Shown here one piece after another: positions 1 through 11,779 of a stretch of DNA of 64,000 nt. Source of the stretch: Gentiana macrophylla (lineage: Eukaryota > Streptophyta > Magnoliopsida > Gentianales > Gentianaceae); contig CM047805.1 in NCBI GenBank assembly GCA_026214975.1, positions 184,823,333 to 184,887,332 on the forward strand, in the 5' to 3' direction. The notes under the pieces are model-generated. The model searched no databases, was not told the origin of the DNA, and was given only the letters and a program-made list of their open reading frames with translations. The translations under genes and the position numbers were made by a program. Every line of letters starts with the position of its first letter. The stretch's first letter is position 1.

Positions 1-431
1 GATTGATACAAACACTAACTACAAAGCAGACGATCAGAACTGAATGCGTAATAAACTTAGAAAGTTGGAAATAATCTAAACTTTCTAAGTCTGCAGGATA
101 GACGATCAAAACTTAGAAAGTTGCTCAAGGCTGTGATACTCAGAAAGTTGGAAATAATCCAAACTCTCTAATTTTGCATGACAGACGATCAGAACTTATA
201 CTAAAGTACACCATTTAAAAGCAAAGCTTGTAAATGATGTACTTCAGGGGGACAAAGGACCCCAAGTTATTTTTAAAAACAAAATCATAGGCTAAGCTAA
301 GGCTAAAAGCCAAAAGAAATAATAATAAGCATAACAAGTGCCTAAAAGGCATATATTGTCGAAAATAAAAAGGCAATAGAAAAGGTTGGAAATTATTACA
401 AATTTTCCAACAAAATAACAGATGCCTAAGC

Positions 432-2523
432 CTAAGAGTCATCAGCAGGGTCCCCTTGAGAAGGCTGATCTGAAGGCGTACTGGAGCGCTGAGATGAAGA
501 TGTACTGGTTTGCTGAGCGGCAGGTCTGTGAGCATACTTCTTGGCCAGATCTTCACTGGCTTAAAACTCCCTAAGTCTGGCCTCATAGAGCTTATTGCCA
601 CCAGGCTTGCGGAGCCTCCCATGTTGAAGATTCTCAATGACCAGCTAAGGACACTGCTCATTGGCCTGGTCTACACCCAAGGTGTACCCATGACTTAAGA
701 TGGAGGCAAGTAAAACCTTCAAGACCCTAGTAAAGTGAGCAGAGCTCTTATATTCATGAATAGCTTGAGCGATCCACGCAGGAATCGTGGCCTCAAGCCC
801 CTCATGATCAGCACGGAGTTGGCCAGGGCCTCCTCCCGTTCAGCACCAGCAGTGCGTAGCTCTTCCAACTCGGCTTGCTGAGCCTGCATAATCTTCTCCA
901 GATCAGCGATCTACGCATCCTTGGACAGAGACTCGTCCTTATGCTTTTTACGGCTTGCCAACAGATCTGCGATCCGCCACTGCAGAGAAACCTTTTGGAA
1001 GGAGAAGCTATCAAGCTTTTTCAAGATCTCCTTCCCAGCTCTGACGACCTGACAAAAGATAGACAAAGGTCAGTATGATAAAAGACAACAAAAAAGAGAA
1101 CGCATGCAAAATTGAAAAACAAACAGCATATCAATGAGGACAGATCCTTGTCAGGCAGCTCGGACAGAAAATCACCTTGGGGAACAGAACCTCCCTCAGA
1201 AAGGTCCTGGTCCCCTCGATCAGCCCTGCCCCTCTTTCGAACAGATCGGGAGCAGAGTTGGAGCTATCTCCAAGGGTCAGAACCGTCCAGGATGATCAGG
1301 CTATCATTCTGTTGACCTGTACGCTGCATAGAAGCAGTCAATTATTCTTGCTGAAGACCCTCCTCAATATGAGGATCCTCAGGGTTGATCTCCGGATTAA
1401 CCAGACCAGGCTCCATCACCACACCAGCCCCAGGGGCCTTTGGGTTCAAAACTTGTTCATTGCGCACAACGTCCTCCTCCAAAGCTTGATAAAAAACATC
1501 AGCAAAGTCACTGAAAAGGAAAGTGACGCAGTGTCAGTACGAGTAAAGAGGAACGCAAAATCAACAAGAATATACAAAGTTAAAGCACAAATAAACTCCT
1601 ACAGTTGTTATCCTCTTGGGTAAGCCTCAGGTAAGGCTCAGGTCCGGAGTCGGCTTGGCGAGCTGCCTCGATTATTTTGGGGGGCCATTGTTCGAAGCCC
1701 AAGAGAAGACCAGATCCGGAATATCGTTAAGTAATCTTTCACTAACCTCAGTAGGGCACACATCGGCTGAAAGTTGAAACTAATTCCAGCCGCTCAGCTC
1801 ATGATGTCCGTCATGGCGGATAAAGAAGAAATGATTCTTCCACCCATGAATAGAGGTCTTCCCCTTAAACAGTATGGGGATGTCCCTTCGGTGGTCTGAA
1901 CGGCTTGAGAAATAATACCACCCGCTGTGATTCCTAACTTTCTTATGTTGGTAAAATGTCCTAAATAGGTCTACAGCAAACTCCGTATCCATTAATCTAA
2001 AGAAGATCGTGAAGCCAATAATCACCTCGACCTTATTAGGCGATCCGAAAGCGTAACTCAAATGGTAGTGCCTCAGAACGGCCAAGAAGGCCGGGCTGAA
2101 CGGGACCCTAATTGCTTCTTGTACAGTACAATAACCCTCGGGGGGCTGATGAGCATATAGGTTTGCACCCCCAGGCAGTTGGGGAGCGTATTGGTCTATA
2201 TCGATGTGGTATTGGTTACAGATTTATAGGATATCATCCTTTGTGAGTTTGGATCTAACACCAAAACAGCCTATGGTTGACCTAGCAGTCATATGTGCCC
2301 TAATGCTTTGATTCAAAGAGGTAAATCCGAAAGAATCACGAGGTCTAGACGGATTAGCAGGCTGTGGATCTACAGCGAACTGCTCAAAATAAATGCGATC
2401 AGGGGCGGAATTAAAGGCAGGGATTTCTATTTGAGCCCTAGGTTAAAGAATTTCTACTTCAGATTCAGATTGGGATTTGAATTCCTTTTCAATTGAACTA
2501 CTCGATGCAGTGCTCGCCCTCAT
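432..2523 (-). pseudogene. Antisense additional ORF of the Tat element, multi-exon, with nonsense mutations
   Basis: On the minus strand a start at 2523 (MRASTASSSS) opens a Ser-rich N-terminus. The frame then continues through about 1690, including PFSPAFLAVLRHYHL and SGWYYFSSRS followed by GWKNHFFF. This pattern resembles the putative gypsy-type transposon domain of plant Tat antisense ORFs. Later blocks lie near 1524-1140 (SDFADVFYQALEED) and 1060-700, a Gln/Glu-rich probable coiled coil. The end is a Ser/Gln-rich tail (QRSSTPSDQPSQGDPADDS) with a stop at 432. Intron borders are only partly resolved; an acceptor TTTTCAG lies near 1525. In-frame stops at 2443-2445, 2224-2226 (probably CAA to TAA) and 1342-1344 make it a pseudogene. 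The molecular role of the family is not established. Confidence 0.6.
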
Positions 2524-2889
2524 TAACTGGGAAAAACAGAAGCAGAAAAAAAGAAGAACTCAGAAATTAGAGAAGACAAGAAATGCTTACTTGAAGAAAA
2601 TACAAATGGTCTTGGATGCTGGAAATCTTCAATTTAATAGCAAGGGTGGAGAAGTGGGAAAGCCTGATTTGAAAGCGACAAAGTTATACCCCTCCCCGGA
2701 CGTAAACGACGTCGTTATTGTGGAAAGAGGAAAACGCCTCGTATCCCACAAAAGTGATTATGGCCTATTTAATAGATCGCCACCGATGTGCTTAAGCAAT
2801 TCAAAACGCGAGATCGGTTAAGTCCGGCCAAACTGCCAAATAGTGCAGATCTGACCAACTGAAAGTAAGATCAGATCTGGGGGGGCTTA

Positions 2890-3562
2890 TGATGATAGCC
2901 GACCCGAACTACGCCACGGGTTGTCCTCTTAGGACGTGTAATAAATGGTTAATCCCGAAACACAGGGCATTAAGGGCCAGGAGCCTCAGAAACATAGTTA
3001 AGGGCAGGTCCCTTACCCCTGATGGGAGATCAGCAGAAACTCCTCCAGCCACCGCAGGTCGGCCAAGGTTTGGCGAAGAGGAGCTGCCGAGATCGGCCTT
3101 AAGGGTCTTGGGGGCTTAGCGCAGTACGCTTAGAGCAACCCCGGCTGTTGTTTCACGAACAGGATAACTGAACATGAATGGGGAAAGAATCCTTAGTTTG
3201 AAAGACTGTGATCTTGACATTAGATATGTCCATAATTATCACTAAATCATAGGGATTTATGCGTGTATATCCTTAGGGGAAATGATAAATAATATTATTA
3301 GCAATAAACACAATTCATTGCAGGACAAGGAAGATGGATGAGACATCTCCTATATAAACAACCCTAAGAAACTACGAAAGACTTGATTTCAGTTCAGCTA
3401 TTATATACGTAGGCAACTCAAGAGAAATAACTCGAGAGCTCAGTCTAAAATACACCAAACACCTACCCCTCTTTTACACGATTTAAGGTTTTAGGGGTTT
3501 AAGATCTTTATCACAAAAGTAATTGATCCGGATTAATTAATAGACGATTTCCAGCATCGTCA
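2890..3562 (+). repeat. 3' LTR of the Tat element
   Basis: The LTR begins TGATGATAGCC straight after the polypurine tract and ends CCAGCATCGTCA, so its ends form an inverted repeat (TGATGAT/ATCGTCA). A TATA-like CTATATAAAC lies at about 3350 and probably marks the start of the R region. The stretch TACGTAGGCAACT near 3409 recurs at 36690 in the LTR of the related non-autonomous element. The partner LTR is outside the window, so the TSD (GTGCG expected on the left) cannot be checked. Confidence 0.7.
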
Positions 3563-4156
3563 GTGCGTGTAAAATTCGGATTCCATGACCTTATATAAGA
3601 TTTAAAAAAATAAGGAATTTATTTGTGAAATTAATGTAGAACAAATGTTTTGATTTGACGTTTGAAAACGTATAATACCTTCTCAAGCAAGAAAGAAGGT
3701 TACCTCTTTTTTTTTTCATATCTAGTTCTGAACAAACGTGTTGGAATAAATGAAGAAATGTCACTGCATGTATACAAAATTAACATAACAACTGTCAAGT
3801 CAATAAAACTAAGAAATCTGAAACTTTGGCCAGAAGATATTATTACATTTGGTTTGGTATGGAGAGTGGATACCTTATTGTTACATAAATTTTCTTTCCC
3901 ATGAACAAATATTAAAGAATCAAAGAAAAAATAATCAATGATTAAGTTTTCAAACAATTAAATAATGACATTTATATTACAATATAACGTGTTAATTAGC
4001 TGATGTGATAGTGAAAACATGCATGTTTTATTATCGACTCGCATGCCTTTTTTATATCGTAACAATTAAAGCATATATAGGGACTCACTATAACCTCAGA
4101 TGTCATGTTATCTTATGACATTTTCTCGGGAAATCCGATTATTATGTGGCAGTGTC
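3563..4156. other. AT-rich intergenic DNA between LTR and DUF247 gene
   Basis: About 600 bp of AT-rich sequence with no recognisable gene or element. Two short opposed ORFs (3662-3904 and 3700-3957) overlap, have low-complexity composition and resemble no family I know. The right end probably holds the 3' UTR of the minus-strand DUF247 gene. Confidence 0.6.
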
Positions 4157-5889
4157 CTATTCGTCGAGACTTTCGAATTTGCCACCCCATAGCCTAGAAC
4201 ATCCATATACTTGACAAAAAGCTTGCATTCCAAGCACCAAAAACATGATAACAGTAGAAACAAAGGCCATACCTTTCCAAGAAGCATACATATTTCTCTT
4301 CATTTGCCTCAACAATCTAACCATCCTCCTCTTATGATAATACTCATTCACTTTATCAATAGCAATCTCTATATGTGACTTCTTATAATGTTTCACATAA
4401 AACCTTTTCATCCCATTAAACATATCTGCTATTTCTTCATCCCTTAAACTCCCTTCAACTATCACTCCATTTTGTCTTAACAATTTCACGTCGTTTGCCG
4501 TGTCGATAATCCCGTTCATAAGGTTAATGTACCGAGCAAATTCGAGGCTTGGTTTGGACATCGCCGCTTCGTATGCAACTAAGTTTCTGAATATAACTTC
4601 TGAGGTTGAGTTCAAAGAAAGAACAGGAAGGTATAAAGTCAACTCTTGTTCCACAAACTTTATATCATTGATTCCTCCGGACATCAATGGCATGCATTTC
4701 ACGGTTCCAGATCGATGCAGATCCGACACAGATGGTATCTCGATTTCCCTGTTATTTTACATAACACATGATCGTAAGAGTATATCGTTATTTAAAAGTT
4801 AAAAAGGAAAAATAAACAATAAAAAAACTAACTCTTATATTCAGTGTATTCTGATTTTCTTTACCTGTCTGAAGAATTTTCTTCTCCATGATGGACAGTA
4901 CCATTCCTAAACATCCCAGAAATGCTAGACCATGGGATAGTAGAGACAGCCTTAATTGGTTTCAAGATCTTCTGACCATGTTCATTGCCTAGGGTATCTA
5001 CAAACCCCATAATTGCTTCCAATTTGTTTTGAATTTCTTCTGATTCGCGTCGTCGATGACTATCGCTGCATGCTGATGATATTGAGTTCGAGGAAGGCAC
5101 GGATGATGATGACGTCGACGACAATCCGTTGATGTCTAGGTTTTGAGAATTGGGGCTCAAAGTGGTAGGATAATAAGGAATACAAACCATCAAATGATAC
5201 ATAAGATCTAATAAGTGTAGAGGCTCATGACTTATTTGATCTTTCTCAAAATACAACTTCAAAGGTGATATCAATTTGCAAAAATCAAGGAACATGGTAA
5301 GCAAATCATGATCTTGATTATCAGGATCATAACAAAGATAAAGACACCTTCTTATTTCCTTTAAATGAAGGTAAGGTATTTGATTCTCCACCATCATAAT
5401 ATCTCTAGTTACCATAGTATTACCTAACAACGTCGTTGTCGTATGTATCGAATCCCCCGTACCCGGATTAGAACTCAACAAATGAAGCAAGAAACAGCCA
5501 TCTATCCCCATGATCCATGCTATAGTGTCTTGATCATAGTCCAGGAACTTATTATAACACGCTCGTGTTTGCGGGTCGATTTCTTTCAAATGGTTGATTA
5601 CAAGTTGCTGAAAATGGAAAACCTGGTCAGGGGTAGAAAGCTGTGAGATTGCAGCAAGCTTGTAACGTTCCATGTGGTAAAGATCTGGATGTAAATGATG
5701 ATAAACACCTAAACCTATAAGGTGAGGTGTGTAGGCTTCTGGTTTTTGTGTTTTTAGGGTTTTTGTGACCTCAAAAACACACGCAGGAGGAAGATGATCT
5801 ATTTGAAGGGCAATTTCTCTGTTGAAAATATTGCTTATTCTTGCAACCCAATTGTCTGTTGAGATGAAGGGGACATTATTGGACTGCAT
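4157..5889 (-). CDS. DUF247 (UPF0481) membrane protein, two exons
   Basis: Exon 1 is 5889-4865 and exon 2 is 4748-4157, with a 116-bp intron (donor CAG|GTAA, acceptor AACAG). The joined frame reads ...NSSDR-EIEIPSVSDL and predicts 538 aa, normal for DUF247. Family hallmarks include RISNIFNREIAL near the N-terminus, YTPHLIGLGVYHH, a long helical middle with MVENQIPYLHLKEI, the SDLHRSGTVKC segment, and one C-terminal transmembrane helix (about residues 500-522) with a short tail. The start at 5889 (MQSNNVPF) is chosen because a more upstream ATG at 5961 lies above a TATA box at 5947-5954. DUF247 proteins are plant-specific and mostly of unknown function; a few grass members are linked to self-incompatibility. 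No disabling change is seen. Family call is very likely; function is unknown. Confidence 0.9.
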
Positions 5890-5946
5890 GTTTTTTTTTT
5901 TTGTTGACTTTTTTGATTGGATTATAGATAATGGGTGTGAGATGAG

Positions 5947-5954
5947 GTATTTAT
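5947..5954 (-). promoter_or_regulatory. TATA box of the DUF247 gene
   Basis: TATAAATA on the minus strand lies about 58 bases upstream of the chosen ATG at 5889, which would leave a short 5' UTR. It is the main reason for rejecting the in-frame ATG at 5961. Confidence 0.5.
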
Positions 5955-6774
5955 AATACAAAGGCCGCCGAATCTAATGTATAGTAACATAAGCAGTGAT
6001 TTGACGAGCAGCCAAACTAACGTGGATAAGTATGATTTTTTTATATTTTTTAATGGCGACAAGTTTGATTTTTAATTGGCTTGTATAATTTATAGCGATT
6101 GTCTGCCAAAAAAGATAAAAAAAAAAATTATAGCGATTGTGAACATGTTAAAATTATGGCTTTTTGCTAGTACAAATTTGGTATGTAAAGTGGAAAAGTA
6201 CATGGATACACATCCAAATATTATTAAATATAATTATGTCAACTGAAATGCTTATGAAGGCAACTTTGTTAAAAGTTATCTCACACGGGAGATCCCTCGT
6301 TGTTTCACCAAATGTATTCCTAGAGCCGTTAACGAGCAGAGCTGAATCGAGTATTGGTGGTTTGAGTTCGAGTTCGTTTAGCTCACGAATAAAAAAATTT
6401 ATTCGAACTCGGCTCGGTTAAAATATGAAATGTTTGAGCTCGGCTCGAGTTTGGCTCGTTAAGTTATAAAACATAATGTGCAAATACAAAATAACAAGTT
6501 ATTGATTAATATTACATACATCACGCAACAAAAATTATTATAAAAATATATAAATATTATATAAAATCAATTTATAATCTCAATTGAATGAATGAATGAC
6601 TTATCCTCGTTTGAGTTAGGGTCATGATGTATTTATATAAGCACGTTCGCGAACAATGCTCGTGTTCGTTCGTTAAGCGAACGAGCCTATGATCATGTTT
6701 GAGCTCGACTCGTTAATTAAGCTAAACAAACAAACGATTACGAACAATAACGAGCCGAACACAAGCTTGTTCAC

Positions 6775-7010
6775 TGTTAGAGAATAATAATATGTTGTAA
6801 GGGTAATATATTGTAAGGGTAGAAATGTATTTTCTCTATTGGCTTTGTCTTACGGTGGCTAATCATTAGCCGTTGCTCTCGCCGCTTGTACTAGGGAATG
6901 CCGTGATAAAATCTATATCTTATCTAGTATAGCATAGATAGATTTGCAATCGATGATGATGTATGATGAATGAAGAATTTATGAATGTTCTCTTCTAAAT
7001 TATTCTAAGT
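6775..7010 (+). repeat. 5' LTR of the copia element
   Basis: 236 bp, TGTTAG...CTAAGT, preceded by TTCAC. It matches 11524-11746 along its whole length apart from indels, including a duplicated GTAAGGGTA block near 6797-6820 absent from the 3' LTR. Confidence 0.88.
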
Positions 7011-7022
7011 TGGTATTGGAGC
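7011..7022 (+). other. Primer binding site of the copia element
   Basis: TGGTATTGGAGC directly follows the 5' LTR. The canonical plant copia site is TGGTATCAGAGC, complementary to initiator methionine tRNA. Confidence 0.7.
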
Positions 7023-7039
7023 TAGGTGGTGGTAGATTC

Positions 7040-10000
7040 ATCATCGTTACAAGATGAACACCACAAGAATTGACACCGAGTAGTCGGAACCGAAGCGAAG
7101 ATTCGCATCTCGGACAAACCAAAGGCTTCAAACACAAATGGAGCGAGTGGACAAAGCATTGGTGGAGCACCACCGGTTTCTGGAGGTATATCGGTTGGAG
7201 ATGGAATATGAGTTGGTCGTCCTGAGTTCTTCACAGCCGGATCTAGTCCGATCTATTCCTCTTTGCCACATATTCCTTCAATGGGTGCTTTTGGAAACTC
7301 CAATGTTCCCTCTTTACCATTCAACAACACTCAATCAGTTTGTTCTCACAAACCGACAGAACAATTACCTTCTGTGGAAATCTATGGTTCTTCCCATTAT
7401 TAGGGGTCATAGACTGGAAAGCCATGTTTTAGGAGATGAAGGTCCTCTTCGATCAAGTTTATCACCTCTAGGAACTTCTGGTTCACCTTTTCAGCGACCC
7501 CAAACAGTGAAAGAATGGAATCTCTCAGACCAACTATTGATAGGTTGGCTCATGAGATCAATGTCTGAACAAGCCCTCCAAGAAATAGTAGGATGCACCA
7601 CTGCTAGGGAGATATGGACTACTTTGGAAACCATGTTCAATAGCCAGTCAGAAGCTAGGATGTTTGGAGTATAAATCAGCACTGACCAGAGCCACCAAAG
7701 AAAGCAAATCCATGGCTGACTATTTGTCACGAATGAAATCTTATGCAGATAATCTTGCAGCTGTATGATACCCTATTTCTAAGTCAGAGCTGATATTAGC
7801 CACCTTAGGAGGATTGGACATGGAGTATGAAGCAGTGATAGTTAACCTAACAGCTAGAGTGGGGACTCTGTCATGGCAAGAGGTTCAGTCTCAATTGATG
7901 ATTCATGAAAAACTACTGGCTAGGTTCAATTACAGTGGCAATCTTGATAGGAATCTGAATCCTGCAAATCCTAGTGTTCAATTTTCCATCAGCAATTACA
8001 GACCTAGAGGTCAAGGACAGGGTCCAAGGCCTAATACCAACTCTCAAGCTCCTGCAAATAGAGGAAGATGAGGCAGGAGTAGAGGCAGGGGTGTAAGAGT
8101 CTCCTCTAATGCCTCAAACAGACCTGTGTGTCAACTCTGTGGCAAATCTGGACACACAGTCATTGACTATTGACATAGATTTGAAGAAGACTTTGTACCA
8201 AGTGCTCCGAGGCATAGACAAAATTTAGGTCTTGTTGCCTCTCCATAAACCACCATGGATTATGCTTGGTATATTGATAGTGGTGCTACAAACCACATCA
8301 CATCTGACATCAACAATATGCACTTGACCTCAGACTACGCAGGATCTGACACTCTTGCAGTTGGGAATGGTGAGCTTTTACCAATCACTCATACTGGTTC
8401 TTGCACTCAAAACACACACAGACACACCCTTCACTTAAAAAATTCTCTGCTTGTTCCTTCCATGACCAAAAACCTTGTTAGTGTCTCTCAGATAACACAT
8501 GATTATCCTGTTGTAGTAGAATTTGACAGTAAATATTGTTATGTTAAGTACAAGTCAAAAAGGAGACTGCTGCAAATAGGAATTCTTAAACAAGGCCATA
8601 TCAAATTCCAGCCAATGATGAGGACAACTCTGGAGGTCATCCTAGGCCAGCTACTCACATGAGTTCCCTTCATTCCAAATTTCCTTCTGTCTTTAATTCC
8701 AATTCAAATAATTGTAATGCCCTTGTTGGCTCTTTTAATCATGACAAAAACCTGAATGTCTGGCATAAAAGGCTAGGCCATCCATCCAGACAAGTCTTGC
8801 ATTTTGTTGTTAAAAATATTGGTTTTTCTGTTAACGGTGACTTGTCTTTCTGTGAAGCCAGTCAGTAGGGTAAAATGCATGCCTTACCCTATCCTAAATC
8901 TGATATTCATGCTAGGAATATGTTTGATGTTGTGTATACTGATGTTCGGGGACCTGCTCCTGTTAAAACTGATTCTGGTTTCATGTATTACATTCACTTT
9001 CTTGATGATCATTCCAGGTACACCTAGATTTACCCTTTGAAAACTAAGTCTGAGGCCCTACCTACTTTTGTTAACTTTCAAAAACTGATCCAAACACAGT
9101 TTCATACCACAATTAAGTGTGTGCAGTCTGACTGGGGTGGTGAGTATAGAAATTTTGAGACCTACTTAAGTGAAAATGGGATTAGGTTTAGGCATTCTTG
9201 CCCTCATGCTCATGGACAACATGGTAGAGCTGAGAGAAAGCATAGACATATCACAGAAATGGGCCTTACCCTTTTTGCTCAAGCTTCCATGCCTCTGAAA
9301 TTCTGGTGGGATAGTTTCAAACAGTCTGTTCTGATTATCAATGACCTTCCAACACCTGTTCTTAACAACCTTGCTCCTTCCCAGGTCCTGCTCAAAACCA
9401 AACCAGACTTGTCTAAACATAAAGTCTTTGGTTGCAAGTGTTTCCCTAATCTCAGACCTTCCTCAAACCACAAGTTCAGCTATCACTCTATTAAGTATGT
9501 TAATCTACATAAGGGTTATAGATGCCTTGACCCCTCTGGAAGAATCTACCTCAGTAAAGATGTAGTATTCAATGAACAAGAATTCCACTTCAAGGAAGGG
9601 TTTCAACTTGGACCACACAGGTCTATTCAAATTGTCCCTGATTCTCTTGATCTTAGTCTGTGATTAGGGTACCTCACACTAGCACCTTACCTAGTGCCCC
9701 AGGCTGTGATCCTTCTACTTCTTCCAATAGAACTCCCTCTGTTCACCCTAGTTCTCACAATAGTCCTCACACTAGTCCTAGTCCTCACACTGATCCTCAT
9801 TTTGATTCTGATCCTGAACCTGATCAAAATGAGTCTGTGGACACATCCACCCCTTTAAACATTGCAACATTCTCACCTTCACCTGATTTATTACCTTCAC
9901 CTGATCTATCACCTTCACCTTTACCACAACCATCCACAGGGCACCACATGCAGACAAGATCGAAAAGTGGCATTTTCAAACCTAAAGTCTACAACTTCTC

Positions 10001-11517
10001 CATCACAGCCTTCAATCTCCCTGCTCACCTTTCTGAACAAGTTAAAGTGTCAGATGCACTATGTATACCTGAGTGGAAAGCTGCTATGGTTGAAGAGTTC
10101 AAGGCTCTACAGAGAAATCAAACTTGGGATCTAGTTCCTCCATCCACTCAACACAAATTGGTGGGGAATAGATGGATCTTCAAATTAAAATTAAAACCTG
10201 ATGAAACTGTCCTTAAACATAAGGCTAGGTTGGTGGCTAAGGGGTTCCACCAGACCTATGAGGTGGACTTTACTGACACGTTCAGTCCTGTGGCAAAGGC
10301 TTCCACAATAAGAGTTGTGCTGATTGTTGCTGTTACTCAAAACTGGGTCATTAGGCAAGTTGGTATAAAGAATGCCTTCTTAAATGGACCTATCAGTGAG
10401 TCCAATTATATGCCTCAACCTGAGGGTTTTAAAGACTCACAAAGACCTCACTATATCTGCAAACTGTACAAAGCTCTCTATGGTCTCAAACAAGCTCCAA
10501 TAGCTTGGTTTACAGCTCTAAGAAATCATATGTTGTTGTGGAGGTTCCGACAATCTAAGGCTGATAATTCACTGTTTGTGATTCAAACTGACAATGCACT
10601 GGTCTATGTACTGATATATGTGGATGACATACTTGTGACAAGTAGCGCACCAAGCCTTATTCAAAAATTTGTTGATATGTTAAGTGCTAAATTTGCCCTA
10701 TAAGACTTGGGACCTGTTGCACACTTCCTTAGGATGCAAGCAAGCAACATTATGCTGCTCAACTTCTACAAAGGTTGCATTTAGAAAATCTCAGGCCTAG
10801 TCAGATACCTATAACTGTTGGTCAGCATCTAAGTCCCACACAGGGCTCTCCCATGTCTAATCCTACCCTTTTCAGAAGTGCCATAGGTGGCCTACAGTTC
10901 CTCTCACTTATGATGTCAACTATTTAAGTCAGTTCATGCAATGTCCTATGGTTGAACACTGGCAGGCCTTAAAGAAACTCCTTAGATATGTAAAAGGGAC
11001 CCTACACTATGGCCTTATAATCCCTGCTGGAGGAAACCTCAACATTCAAGGGTTTTCAGATGCTGATTGAGCATGCTTTCCTACTGACAAAAAATCTGTC
11101 ACTGGTAATTGTGTGTATGTTGGCTCATCTTTGGTTTCGTAGTGCTAAAAAAAGCAACATGTTGTTGCAAGATCTAGCACATAATCTGAATACAGGTCTC
11201 TTGCCAACCTGGCTGCTGAAATTACATGGATGACACAGTTCGCAGAGTTAAAAATCAATCTTACTTCCACACCCATACTTTGGTGTGATAGTCTTGGAGC
11301 ATCCTCTTTGGCACAAAATCCGGTTTATCATGCTCGTACTAAACACATTGAAGTTGATCTTCATTTTATTCGAGACAAAGTTCTTCAAAAGGATATCAGA
11401 ATCAGCTACATTCCTTCCAATGCTCAAATTGCTGATCTGTTTACTAAAGCCTTGCCTGTGACTCAGTTTATATGGTTCCGCTGCAAACTTAATGTTCTCC
11501 TACCACATTTAGTTTGA
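7040..11517 (+). pseudogene. Copia gag-pol polyprotein, broken by stops and frameshifts
   Basis: Recognisable pieces in order are: gag (about 7320-8080, NYLLWKSMVLPIIRG and EIWTTLETMF); a zinc knuckle near 8129 (CQLCGKSGH) whose last Cys is Tyr; protease DSGATNH near 8277; GAG-pre-integrase VWHKRLGHPS (8757); integrase with DVVYTDVRGP and ENGIRFRHSCPHAHGQHGRAE (8920-9240); reverse transcriptase (10050-10700) with YGLKQAP and YVDDILV; and RNase H (11060-11500) with ADLFTKALP. In-frame stops include 7766-7768, 8171-8173, 9025-9027, 11068-11070, 11140-11142 and 11182-11184. Sequence is missing or out of frame after RT near 10735-10760. It cannot make a full polyprotein. Confidence 0.9.
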
Positions 11518-11523
11518 GGGGGG

Positions 11524-11746
11524 TGTTAGAGAATAATAATATGTTGTAAGGGTAGAAAGGTCTTTTCTCTATTGGCTTAATTTGTCTTCTAGTGGCTAAT
11601 CTGTTAGCCGTTGCTCCTGCTGCTTGTACTAGGGAATGCTGCATAAATTCGATATCTTATTTAGTATAGCATAGATAGATCTGCACTGATGATGATGTAT
11701 GATGAATGAAGAATTTATGAATGTTCTCTTCTAAATAATTCTAAGT
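11524..11746 (+). repeat. 3' LTR of the copia element
   Basis: 223 bp, starting after GAGGGGGG and ending CTAAGT, then TSD TTCAC. It matches the 5' LTR apart from scattered substitutions and indels. Confidence 0.88.
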
Positions 11747-11779
11747 TTCACGAACGGCTCTGTTCGTTAACAGCTCTAG

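Larger units (their letters stand above)
1..3562 (+). mobile_element. Tat-lineage (Ty3/gypsy) LTR retrotransposon, 3' part only
   Basis: The left window edge cuts this element, so gag-pol and the 5' LTR are not seen. The visible part has, in order, a short repeat-rich stretch (1-200, with three copies of a GACGATCAaAACT-like motif and several AGAAAGTTGgAAATAAT copies), an antisense gene (432-2523), a polypurine tract (AGATCTGGGGGGGCTTA, ending at 2889) and the 3' LTR. An antisense extra gene between pol and the 3' LTR is a known feature of Tat-lineage elements. The LTR termini and polypurine tract closely match those of the element at 36306-40416, which has a tRNA-Asn primer site as reported for Tat. 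Lineage is inferred; the 3' end is seen directly. Confidence 0.75.
6775..11746 (+). mobile_element. Ty1/copia retrotransposon, complete ends, decayed coding region
   Basis: Both LTRs (6775-7010 and 11524-11746) begin TGTTAGAGAATAATAATATG and end TTCTAAGT. The element is flanked by a 5-bp TSD, TTCAC (6770-6774 and 11747-11751). A primer site TGGTATTGGAGC at 7011 follows the 5' LTR and matches the usual initiator-Met tRNA complement TGGTATCAGAGC with two changes. A GGGGGG run precedes the 3' LTR. The domain order gag, protease, integrase, RT, RNase H is copia-type. The LTRs differ by substitutions and indels (236 versus 223 bp), so the insertion is not recent. Confidence 0.92.
6321..11779. mobile_element. 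Small hAT-like TIR element interrupted by a copia element
   Basis: The left end TAGAGCCGTTAACGAGCAGAG (6321) and the right end CTGTTCGTTAACAGCTCTA (ending 11779) are inverted copies. The body is full of GAGCTCGGCTCG and AACGAGCC-type motifs. Removing the copia insertion (6775-11746 plus one TTCAC copy) leaves an element of about 480 bp with no ORF. The flanks do not give a clean 8-bp duplication (left GTATTCCT, right ATTTTCCT at best), so the superfamily is a guess. Confidence 0.5.

Noticed and set aside
1177..1623. 148-aa plus ORF
   Set aside because: Antisense shadow of the retroelement's minus-strand gene.
4157..4729. Separate 190-aa gene in DUF247 region
   Set aside because: It joins in frame to the upstream exon through a GT/AG intron.
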